A DNA stretch of 7,622 nucleotides, from contig JAKBAU010000175.1 in the NCBI GenBank assembly GCA_021808875.1, positions 1-7,622 on the forward strand, written 5' to 3'. Shown one piece after another: positions 1 through 5,553 of the stretch. Both the position numbers and the translations under genes were made by a program. This DNA is from Pseudomonadota bacterium. GTDB lineage: Bacteria; Pseudomonadota; Alphaproteobacteria; Micropepsales; Micropepsaceae. Each line of letters begins with the position of its first letter. Positions within the stretch are counted from its first letter, which is position 1. The notes under the pieces were generated by a model. The model did not search any database, was not told the DNA's origin, and saw only the letters and a list, made by a program, of their open reading frames with translations.

Positions 1-909
1 GAAGCGCGCTGGACTGCGCCCAATATTTTCCAGGTTGAACCAGGCGATCGCCTTCTCGGTCGGGATGATCTCGTCATTGCCATGGCTCCAGCCCAGGCGC
101 AGAAGATAATTGCGCATAGCTTCTGGCAAATAGCCCATGTCCCTCCAGGCCTCGACCGCCAGCGCACCGTGGCGCTTGGATAGTTTGGCTCCGTCCTGGC
201 CATGAATCAGGGGCAAATGACCGTAGATCGGTATCGGCCATCCCATCGCCTCAATGATTTGAAGCTGCCTTGCCGCATTATTGAGATGGTCATCGCCGCG
301 GATGACATGAGTAATACCCATATCAAAGTCGTCGACCACCACCGCCAGCATATAGGTTGGGGTGCCATCAGATCGCAGCAGGATCATATCGTCGAGCTGG
401 TCGTTCGCAAACCTCACGTCACCTTGTATGACGTCGTGAACCAAGGTTTCACCCTCGCTGCGGGCTTTCAAGCGCACCACGAATGGTTTGCCAGATTGCT
501 CCGGTCCCGGATCACGGTCGCGCCACCGCCCGTCATACCTTATGGGTTTGCCAGCAGCGCGCTGTTCGGCACGCATCGCATCCAGTTCTTCGGGTGTCGT
601 GAAGCACCGATAAGCCCGCCCCTGGGCCAAAAGTGCGAGTGCGACCTCACGATGGCGTTCCGCGCGGGCGAACTGATAGACTGGTTCCCCGTCCCAATTC
701 AGGCCCAACCACGTAAGCCCGTTAAGGATGGCGTCTATAGCTTCAGGGGTCGAGCGTGCCCGATCTGTGTCTTCTATACGCAGTCGGAAGATCCCCCCCG
801 TGTGGCGGGCGTAAAGCCAATTGAACAGAGCGGTCCGTGCTCCGCCAATGTGAAGATAGCCGGTTGGGGAGGGGGCAAAGCGCAATACAGGCGTCTGGGT
901 CATGGTCAT
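1..909 (-). CDS. gltX: Glutamyl-tRNA synthetase (N-terminal 303 residues, runs off the left edge)
   Basis: Cytoplasmic class I aminoacyl-tRNA synthetase that charges tRNA-Glu with glutamate using ATP. Translating the minus strand gives 303 uninterrupted residues to the window edge, so the C-terminal anticodon-binding part is missing (the family is usually about 450-500 residues). The class I signature is visible as [16 protein letters not shown] (residues 11-26, HIGH-type motif HIGG at 20-23). The second signature is KLSKRHG (242-248, KMSKS-type). RIEDTDR (44-50) and VIRGDDHL (202-209) are also typical of the family. Only one cysteine (C102) is seen where some GluRS enzymes hold a zinc cluster, so a zinc site is unlikely. 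Two in-frame ATGs lie at 909 and 903 (MTMTQT); neither has a strong Shine-Dalgarno, so the start is uncertain by two codons. Many alphaproteobacteria have two GluRS paralogues, one of which aminoacylates tRNA-Gln; I cannot tell which this is. Confidence 0.96.
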   Translation of the reverse strand, partial: MTMTQTPVLRFAPSPTGYLHIGGARTALFNWLYARHTGGIFRLRIEDTDRARSTPEAIDAILNGLTWLGLNWDGEPVYQFARAERHREVALALLAQGRAYRCFTTPEELDAMRAEQRAAGKPIRYDGRWRDRDPGPEQSGKPFVVRLKARSEGETLVHDVIQGDVRFANDQLDDMILLRSDGTPTYMLAVVVDDFDMGITHVIRGDDHLNNAARQLQIIEAMGWPIPIYGHLPLIHGQDGAKLSKRHGALAVEAWRDMGYLPEAMRNYLLRLGWSHGNDEIIPTEKAIAWFNLENIGRSPARF

Positions 910-1042
910 CCGAGTAAAATGTGGGCCGCTTCTAGCAAAGCCCACCCCGCGGGGGTAGTCCGTTCGCCAACATAGCAACCGGCTACAGCTGCGCTGCACA
1001 AACAACTCGGAATGAGGGCGCACCAAAGGCGCTTGGGCCTAA

Positions 1043-1064
1043 GAGGTGCCCCCAGAGGCTCCTC
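1043..1064 (-). terminator. Possible hairpin at the lexA 3' end
   Basis: GAGGTGCC (1043-1050) and GGCTCCTC (1057-1064) form an 8-bp stem with one T:T mismatch and a 6-nt loop, overlapping the lexA stop codon. There is no T-run after it on the minus strand, so it is not a classical intrinsic terminator. It may protect the lexA 3' end or be chance. The rest of the lexA-gltX gap (910-1062) shows no convincing promoter; a GC palindrome CCCCGCGGGG lies at 945-954. Confidence 0.2.
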
Positions 1065-1809
1065 AGTAGCGTCGTATAAGACCGACCAGCTTTCCCTGAA
1101 TACGCACACGGTCAGCGCCGTAAAGCCGTGTTTCGTAAGCTGGATTGGCTGCTTCCAGCGCAATCGAATCGCCACGCCGTCGCAGCCGCTTCAGTGTGGC
1201 CTCTTGCTCATCGACGAGTGCGACCACGATGTCACCAGTGTTCGCCGTATCGGCTTCCTGAATGATCACAGTATCCCCGTCAAGAATACCGGCGTTGATC
1301 ATCGAATCACCTGTGACCTCCAGCGCGTAATGGTCACCCCGTGCCAACATGGATCCCGGCACAGGCACGTCGGAAACCCGATGCTGCAAAGCCTCAATGG
1401 GTGTACCCGCGGCAATCCGGCCCAAAACTGGAACGTTTATAGCACTTTCTGTGTCGCCGCCTGTGCGACGGGGTGCACCCGCTTGGCGGGTATCCCCAAT
1501 GGCACCGATGCCACGCCCGCCACGCCCAGTTGCCGTAGGAACAACTCGCTGTGCTTGGCTTCGCGTTGTTGCGGGACGCATCGTTTCCGCCATGTTGTCG
1601 GGGAGCTTGATAATTTCGAGGGCGCGTGCCCGCTTCTCCATCCGTCGCAGATAACCTCTCTCCTCGAGCGCAGTAATCAGCCGGTGGATGCCCGATTTGG
1701 ACCGCAAGTCGAGCGCGTCCTTCATTTCATCAAAGGAGGGCGGGATGCCCGTTTCACGCACCCGCTCATGAATAAACATGAGGAGCTCGTATTGCTTGCG
1801 CGTAAGCAT
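1063..1809 (-). CDS. lexA: LexA repressor, SOS response (S24 autoprotease)
   Basis: Repressor of the SOS regulon that cleaves itself when stimulated by RecA filaments on single-stranded DNA. The N-terminal winged helix-turn-helix spans about residues 1-70 and includes the family pattern [29 protein letters not shown] and LEERGYL. A linker rich in Ala, Gly, Thr and Arg covers about 75-120 and is longer than in the 202-residue E. coli protein; a length of about 240 is usual in alphaproteobacteria. The C-terminal S24 peptidase domain has the Ala-Gly cleavage site in GRIAAG (A134-G135), the nucleophile in TGDSM (Ser169) and the general-base lysine in EATLKRL (Lys207), so all parts needed for self-cleavage are present. 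The ATG at 1809 is supported by GAGGGGGAG (minus strand, plus 1819-1827) nine bases upstream. Autoregulation is indicated by the operator at 1876-1890. It is transcribed away from the dehydrogenase cassette. Confidence 0.98.
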   Translation of the reverse strand: MLTRKQYELLMFIHERVRETGIPPSFDEMKDALDLRSKSGIHRLITALEERGYLRRMEKRARALEIIKLPDNMAETMRPATTRSQAQRVVPTATGRGGRGIGAIGDTRQAGAPRRTGGDTESAINVPVLGRIAAGTPIEALQHRVSDVPVPGSMLARGDHYALEVTGDSMINAGILDGDTVIIQEADTANTGDIVVALVDEQEATLKRLRRRGDSIALEAANPAYETRLYGADRVRIQGKLVGLIRRY

Positions 1810-1826
1810 GATCTACATCTCCCCCT

Positions 1827-1850
1827 CGGGGCAGTATGCATGCCGCCCCG
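1827..1850 (-). promoter_or_regulatory. Hairpin in the lexA 5' leader abutting the ribosome binding site
   Basis: CGGGGC (1827-1832) and GCCCCG (1845-1850) are perfect 6-bp complements separated by 12 bases. In the lexA transcript this stem ends at the first base of the Shine-Dalgarno (plus 1819-1827). It could affect access to the ribosome binding site. The pairing is seen in the sequence; the function is inference. Confidence 0.3.
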
Positions 1851-1875
1851 AACAAATCCGAAACACCTGCGGAAT

Positions 1876-1890
1876 GTTCTACTTTAGTTC
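1876..1890 (-). promoter_or_regulatory. LexA operator (alphaproteobacterial SOS box)
   Basis: GTTC (1876-1879), seven bases, GTTC (1887-1890): an exact match to the GTTC-N7-GTTC direct-repeat operator known for alphaproteobacterial LexA (GAAC-N7-GAAC on the lexA coding strand). It lies 67-81 bases upstream of the lexA start and overlaps the predicted -10 element, as expected for autorepression. Confidence 0.85.
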
Positions 1891-1904
1891 TCATTTGACG
1901 TCAA
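1876..1904 (-). promoter_or_regulatory. Predicted sigma70-type promoter of lexA
   Basis: On the minus strand TTGACG (plus 1899-1904, 5 of 6 to the -35 consensus) is followed after exactly 17 bases by TAGAAC (plus 1876-1881, 4 of 6 to the -10 consensus). The SOS box covers the -10 and part of the spacer, so bound LexA would block RNA polymerase. The -35 sits inside a perfect palindrome TTGACGTCAA (1895-1904). The leader to the ATG would be about 60 bases. Confidence 0.65.
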
Positions 1905-2158
1905 CGTACAAGATATAGCTGCGACTGGCGCTCTTCCGGGGAAAACAGTCAGGATGCATAAAGGCCCTGCCGAGCGGCGAGGGAAGAGCCAAATTTTGAA
2001 AAATGGGCCTTCCGTAGCGGCGCACCCTCTCTCCATAAGCGCCCGAAATAGGCACCGAAAGCATTATTCAGATCAGCTGCTTTCAAGCCTCTTTTATAAG
2101 CTTAATTGGCCAGCGAGTTCGCTGTTCGGACCTATCTCTCGGGCAGAATCTGTTACCC
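1905..2158. other. Intergenic region with inverted repeats, no recognisable gene
   Basis: No ORF here resembles a protein I know. Visible structure: GCTCTTCC (1930-1937) complementary to GGAAGAGC (1982-1989); AAGGCCC (1961-1967) complementary to GGGCCTT (2005-2011), with the two pairings crossing; and a compact GC hairpin at 1965-1983 (CCCTGCC / GGC-AGGG arms with one bulged G). An AT-rich tract with TATAAG at 2095-2100 could be a -10 for the plus-strand cassette, but no good -35 is found at 16-18 bases upstream. The stretch probably contains the left junction of the inserted cassette and its promoter. Confidence 0.4.
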
Positions 2159-2192
2159 ATGTGTTCGGAACGAATTGGAACCAATCTCTCGG
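2111..2192. repeat. Short direct and inverted repeats upstream of the dehydrogenase cassette
   Basis: TGTTCGGA occurs at 2123-2130 and 2162-2169, and ATCTCTCGG at 2134-2142 and 2184-2192, in the same order, forming an imperfect direct duplication with 3 and 14 bases between the two elements. Two inverted repeats are associated: CAGCGA-gt-TCGCTG (2111-2124) and ATTGG-aa-CCAAT (2174-2185). Their placement upstream of the SDR gene would suit regulator operators, but no regulator gene is in the window. Confidence 0.35.
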
Positions 2193-2320
2193 CAAGGGCT
2201 GTCACGCAGGAGGACTACGGCCTCGTGCCCCAACGTTCGGGGTTATACCCATGCCCAGACAACTGGCTTGACGTGCCACGCTCCATGTGTGGGTTTTATG
2301 AATCTGGGAGACATCAATGA
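2159..2320 (+). pseudogene. Short open frame coupled to the SDR gene, possible 3' fragment of a lost cassette gene
   Basis: A 53-codon frame from the ATG at 2159 (the frame is open back to 2039 without a start need) ends in TGA at 2318-2320 and overlaps the SDR start codon by ATGA, the arrangement usual for translationally coupled operon genes. The residues around 15-30 (VTQEDYGLVPQRSGLY) look more protein-like than random, and the ED-x5-Q-x2-GL spacing loosely recalls the C-terminal part of Rieske ring-hydroxylating oxygenase alpha subunits; this resemblance is weak and from memory. The ATG at 2159 has no good Shine-Dalgarno, which fits a 5'-truncated gene rather than an intact small protein. 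It may also be a chance open frame. Confidence 0.28.
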
Positions 2321-3054
2321 CGAGTGACACCGATTTTTCTGGCAAACATGTACTGGTGGTCGGCGGGTCGAGCGGTATTGGTAATGGCATCGCGCACGGC
2401 TTTCGTGACCGTGGCGCCCATGTGCATGTTTGGGGAACGCGACCTGAGCCCTCTGATTATGACGGAAGCGATGGCTCTGACCTCTCGGGACTTGGCTATA
2501 GCTGCGTCGATGTAGGAGACCCAGATGCAATAGCTGGGGCACCTCAGCCATTTGTCAGTTTGGATGTGCTCGTCCTGTGTCAAGGAACGGTGGTCTATAA
2601 ACGGGGTGAGTTTGAGCGTGAAGGCTGGGATCGCGTAATGGCGGTCAATCTTGATAGCCTCATGCACTGTGCTCGGAAATTTCGATGCCAGCTTGTTAGC
2701 ACGAGGGGCTCCATAATCATCGTAAGCTCGGTCTCGGGCTTTAAGGCCAATATTGGTAACCCGGCATATGCAGCCTCCAAGGCGGGGGCGATTAGTCTCA
2801 CAAAATCTCTAGGACAAGCTTTTGCGAGCGACGGAATTCGAGTGAATGGTCTCGCGCCCGGTTTAGTTGATACCAAGCTAACGAAAGTGACCACTGCAAA
2901 TCCCCAACGACTGGAGAGCGCGATCGCCAGGATCCCCCAGCGTCGGATGGGCACGTCAGCTGACATGGCAGGAGCGGCTATTTTTCTGGCGTCGCCGCTC
3001 GCCTCTTACGTAACAGGTCACACACTAGTTGTTGATGGCGGTCTCAGCCTCTGA
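2317..3054 (+). CDS. SDR-family NAD(P)-dependent oxidoreductase
   Basis: Classical short-chain dehydrogenase/reductase, cytoplasmic, interconverting a hydroxyl and a keto group; the substrate is unknown. At 245 residues it has the usual classical-SDR length. The cofactor loop is GGSSGIG (16-22). The catalytic set is complete: Asn111 (in VNLDS), Ser138 (in VSSVSG), Tyr151 and Lys155 (YAASK). PGLVDT (181-186) and the C-terminal YVTGHTLVVDGG (231-242) are family hallmarks. The usual NNAG motif after beta4 is replaced by LCQG (87-90), an uncommon variant. The end of beta2 reads WGTRP, with Thr41-Arg42 instead of an Asp, so NADP(H) is possible but not certain. The start is supported by GGGAG at 2306-2310, six bases before the ATG. 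The next gene follows after 88 bases on the same strand, and both oppose the surrounding backbone genes. FabG-like and gluconate 5-dehydrogenase-like enzymes share these motifs; nothing here selects among them. Confidence 0.93.
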   Translation: MTSDTDFSGKHVLVVGGSSGIGNGIAHGFRDRGAHVHVWGTRPEPSDYDGSDGSDLSGLGYSCVDVGDPDAIAGAPQPFVSLDVLVLCQGTVVYKRGEFEREGWDRVMAVNLDSLMHCARKFRCQLVSTRGSIIIVSSVSGFKANIGNPAYAASKAGAISLTKSLGQAFASDGIRVNGLAPGLVDTKLTKVTTANPQRLESAIARIPQRRMGTSADMAGAAIFLASPLASYVTGHTLVVDGGLSL

Positions 3055-3142
3055 ATTTAGGACAACACTCTATCTAAGCGACTGGATGGACCGATATAAA
3101 TCTTGAAAGCAACAGTTTTGCGATCAGGGGGAGGCGGCACCA

Positions 3143-4180
3143 ATGAAAGCTCTTCGCTATTATGGCGCGCGTGACGTGCGTTATGAGGTGATGGAAGATC
3201 CATTACCTCAGTCGGAGCGTGATGCAATCGTAAAGGTCAGCGCCTGCTCGATCTGCGGCAGCGACCTTCACATTTATCACGGTCACGGATTTTCTGATGA
3301 TGTAGGCTTTTGTATTGGGCATGAGGCTGTTGGGGAGGTTGTTGAAGTTGGGCGCGCCGTCAACCGGCTTAAGATTGGCGACAAGGTCATGCTTCCGGCC
3401 GCGGTTGGTTGCGGTGCATGCCGTGCCTGCCTTTCGGGTGTTGTAGGTCTTTGTGAGTTGGGCCTTGCTGCGTGCTACGGACTGTCTGCCAGGCTGCAGG
3501 GCTCACAGGCAGAGGCGGTTCGCGTTCCCGCTGCCGACAGTAATGCCATTGTCATCCCGGATGGCGTGACCGCGGAACAGGCGTTGATGATGACCGATGC
3601 GCTCGCAACGGCTTGGTTCGGTGCACGTAATGCAGACATTTGTCCGGGGAGCAGTGTCGCGGTACTGGGTTTGGGACCTATCGGATTGATGGCTGTGGAC
3701 AGCGCTTTTGTTATGGGTGCCCATGCTGTCTACGCTATCGATCCAGTACCCGAGCGTCGCAAATTTGCAGAAGCTTCAGGAGCAATTGCGCTCCATCCCG
3801 ATGATGCAAGAGACAGAATTCGTGAGGCTACGCATGGTCGCCTACTGGATTGCGTGATTGAAGTGGTGGGTAGCGAAGCCACTGTTGACCTTTCTCTTCG
3901 GCTTGTTCGCCGACGCGGCACTGTCTCGGTGATTGGCGTTCAGCAGTCGCGCCGTTTTGCGTTTCCGCTTGAGCGCGCCTTTGCAGCTGGTTTGACGTTC
4001 CGCGCGGGCACTTGCTCGGTACCTGAGGAACTGCCAACTCTGTTTCCACTCGTCCAGTCAGGACGACTGCGTCCTGAAAGGTACATCAGCCACCGCTTGC
4101 CACTCAGTGAGGGTGGTAGCGCCTATCAGCTCTTTGAACAGCGTAAGGCAGGTGCATTGAAAATGGTTTTAACACCATGA
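3143..4180 (+). CDS. Zinc-dependent medium-chain alcohol dehydrogenase (formaldehyde-dehydrogenase-like branch)
   Basis: Medium-chain dehydrogenase/reductase of 345 residues, the usual length, oxidising an alcohol with a nicotinamide cofactor in the cytoplasm. The GroES-like domain holds the catalytic zinc ligands Cys38 (ICGSDLH) and His60-Glu61 (GHE), with Asp152 in TDALATAWFGA as a likely further ligand. The structural zinc lobe is complete: Cys90, Cys93, Cys96 and Cys104. The Rossmann domain carries GLGPIG (176-181), and Asp200 at the end of beta2 (AIDPVPERR) suggests NAD+ over NADP+. GSDLHIYHG and the ID-x-V-x-ER pattern fit the glutathione-independent formaldehyde-dehydrogenase-like subgroup, but L-idonate or other polyol dehydrogenases share the core motifs, so the substrate stays open. 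Start: AGGGGGAGG at 3126-3134, eight bases before the ATG. It is likely cotranscribed with the SDR gene; the 88-base gap contains an isolated TATAAA (3095-3100) without a partner -35. Confidence 0.95.
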   Translation: MKALRYYGARDVRYEVMEDPLPQSERDAIVKVSACSICGSDLHIYHGHGFSDDVGFCIGHEAVGEVVEVGRAVNRLKIGDKVMLPAAVGCGACRACLSGVVGLCELGLAACYGLSARLQGSQAEAVRVPAADSNAIVIPDGVTAEQALMMTDALATAWFGARNADICPGSSVAVLGLGPIGLMAVDSAFVMGAHAVYAIDPVPERRKFAEASGAIALHPDDARDRIREATHGRLLDCVIEVVGSEATVDLSLRLVRRRGTVSVIGVQQSRRFAFPLERAFAAGLTFRAGTCSVPEELPTLFPLVQSGRLRPERYISHRLPLSEGGSAYQLFEQRKAGALKMVLTP

Positions 4181-4353
4181 TAGGAGACCAATTGCGGGCG
4201 GGCAGATGAAGGCGGCTCACTATTCCGCGATGGATAAGGCGTCAGTATTGAAAAGTCAGCCGCGCTCTGTGTCCATTGAACACACTAGGTATGCCGTTTG
4301 TTGATCCATATTGGGTGAAGCAGATGCCATGCACATGGAAATCCGGCGAAAGA
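4181..4353. other. Gap between convergent genes; possible start of a lost third cassette gene
   Basis: Directly after the dehydrogenase stop comes AGGAG (4182-4186), five bases, then TTG (4192) followed by only four more sense codons before TGA (4207-4209). That is what the beginning of a truncated downstream gene would look like, but it is short enough to be chance. A 32-codon frame at 4206-4304 resembles nothing I know. I find no GC-rich hairpin with a T-run for either converging transcript; only weak stems are visible (TGTGT 4268-4272 with ACACA 4280-4284, and CCATG-ca-CATGG 4327-4338). The right junction of the cassette probably lies here. Confidence 0.3.
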
Positions 4354-5553
4354 CTAAACATCGTTCAGCCACAAAACTTCGACCACACTTCCGGCAGGTG
4401 CTGCAGGTGCATGCGGCGGACGCAATATGAGGACATCGGCTTGAGCTAGGTTAAGCAGCATCGAGGAGTCCTGGACCGCCATTGGGGTCACGATTTCCTC
4501 ATCATTTCGATGATGAAGTTTGGCACGCAAAAAATCATAGCGACCGTCGTTGGCGGCTAAGGGCGTTGCGAGGTTGGCGTAATGGTGAACAGCCTGGCAT
4601 TTATCACCAATCATCGCCCGTATTGCTGGCTTCAAGAAGATAAGCGCACATACAATGGTAGAAACGGGATTGCCGGGTAACCCTAAGAGGGGCAAATCTC
4701 CAACCCGTCCGAACAACAGTGGCTTACCTGGGCGCATGGCAATTTTCCAGAAATTGACCCGCAAACCGCGTGGCTCCAGTGCCTTTTGGATTAGGTCGTG
4801 GTCGCCGACAGATGCGCCCCCCAGCGTGACAAGCAGATCCGCATCTTGGGCACGCTCGGGAAGGCTGCTAATGGCCTCCTCGCGGTCCGGTATAATTCCA
4901 AGGTAGTCTGCTGTGCCTCCCCAGTTTTCGATCATGGCAGCCAGCGCATAGCCAGAGGAAGCGACAATTTCCCCCCTGATCTTTTTAGCGCCAGGCGGCG
5001 TCAATTCGTCACCGGTAGCCGCAATCGCGATGCGTGGCCGGCGGTGGACCTTGATCTCGGCAATGTCACCAGCGGCGATGAGCGAGAGATCACGAGCCGA
5101 AAGACGCGTTCCGGAGGCCACAAGAAGGTCATTGAGACAAAAATCCAAGCCTGCCCGGCGAATGTGGCGGTTAGGCTCTGCGACAACACGCAAGCGTACC
5201 TGATGTCCATCTAAGATATCGACATTTTCTTGTATCACGATGGCGTCGGCGCCATCTGGTACAACGCCGCCGGTGAAGATGCGTACACAGTGTCCACTCT
5301 CAAGGCGTCCGGAAAATGGCTTGCCAGCCGGGGCGGTCCCGACGACACTAAGAATGGAGCCCGCTGTAGTACAATCGACGTAGCGCACCGCATAGCCGTC
5401 CATTGCTGACACGGGGAAAGGTGGCTGATTGACCTTTGCAATTGCATCCTCTGCGATTACCCGGCGATAGCCGTCCGCAATAGGCACAATTTCCGACGGC
5501 AGAGGGTTGAATGCCGATACAATTCGCTCCACGGCTTCGTTTACCGAAATCAT
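4354..5553 (-). CDS. moeA: Molybdopterin molybdenumtransferase MoeA
   Basis: Cytoplasmic enzyme that inserts molybdate into adenylylated molybdopterin, the last common step of molybdenum cofactor synthesis. The 399 residues match the usual length. Visible family motifs in order: PPFPVSAMDGYAV (44-56), FTGGVVPDGADAIVIQE (93-109), ATGDEL (179-184), TLGGASVGDHD (243-253), MRPGKPLLFG (273-282) and LPGNPVS (292-298). The acidic residues used for molybdate and magnesium in E. coli MoeA have counterparts at Asp52, Asp182-Glu183 and Asp251. The C-terminal barrel domain (about 320-399) is present. Its ATG overlaps the moaC stop by ATGA (5550-5553), and GGGAG (plus 5560-5564) lies six bases upstream. 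It is the last gene of the trp-moa run and converges on the dehydrogenase cassette. Confidence 0.97.
   Translation of the reverse strand: MISVNEAVERIVSAFNPLPSEIVPIADGYRRVIAEDAIAKVNQPPFPVSAMDGYAVRYVDCTTAGSILSVVGTAPAGKPFSGRLESGHCVRIFTGGVVPDGADAIVIQENVDILDGHQVRLRVVAEPNRHIRRAGLDFCLNDLLVASGTRLSARDLSLIAAGDIAEIKVHRRPRIAIAATGDELTPPGAKKIRGEIVASSGYALAAMIENWGGTADYLGIIPDREEAISSLPERAQDADLLVTLGGASVGDHDLIQKALEPRGLRVNFWKIAMRPGKPLLFGRVGDLPLLGLPGNPVSTIVCALIFLKPAIRAMIGDKCQAVHHYANLATPLAANDGRYDFLRAKLHHRNDEEIVTPMAVQDSSMLLNLAQADVLILRPPHAPAAPAGSVVEVLWLNDV

Noticed and set aside
202..975. Plus-strand frame of 257 codons opposite gltX
   Set aside because: The opposite strand encodes a clear glutamyl-tRNA synthetase with both class I signatures; this frame is its shadow.
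906..1175. Minus-strand 89-codon frame whose stop overlaps the gltX start by ATGA
   Set aside because: More than a third of it lies inside lexA in another frame, it has no recognisable domain, and its composition looks like an out-of-frame reading. The overlap is probably chance.
1012..1887. Long plus-strand frame of 291 codons opposite lexA
   Set aside because: It is antisense to a gene whose domains and catalytic residues are all identified, and it matches nothing recognisable.
2052..2064. GG/GC pair resembling a sigma54 promoter
   Set aside because: Only eight bases separate the GG and GC elements where ten are required.
2168..2181. GAAC pair resembling a second SOS box upstream of the SDR gene
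   Set aside because: The two GAAC elements are six bases apart, not seven. LexA operators of this class need the N7 spacing, so it is not called.
1954..2271. Plus-strand frame of 105 codons in the gap between lexA and the SDR gene
   Set aside because: No Shine-Dalgarno, no known motif, and a composition that looks random. The frame coupled to the SDR start is the better candidate in this region.
2268..2302. TTGACG ... TATGAA as a promoter for the SDR gene
   Set aside because: The spacer is 23 bases, too long for a sigma70 promoter, and no better -10 lies at 16-18 bases.
4206..4304. 32-codon plus-strand frame after the dehydrogenase
   Set aside because: Weak ribosome binding site, no similarity I can recognise, and short enough to occur by chance.
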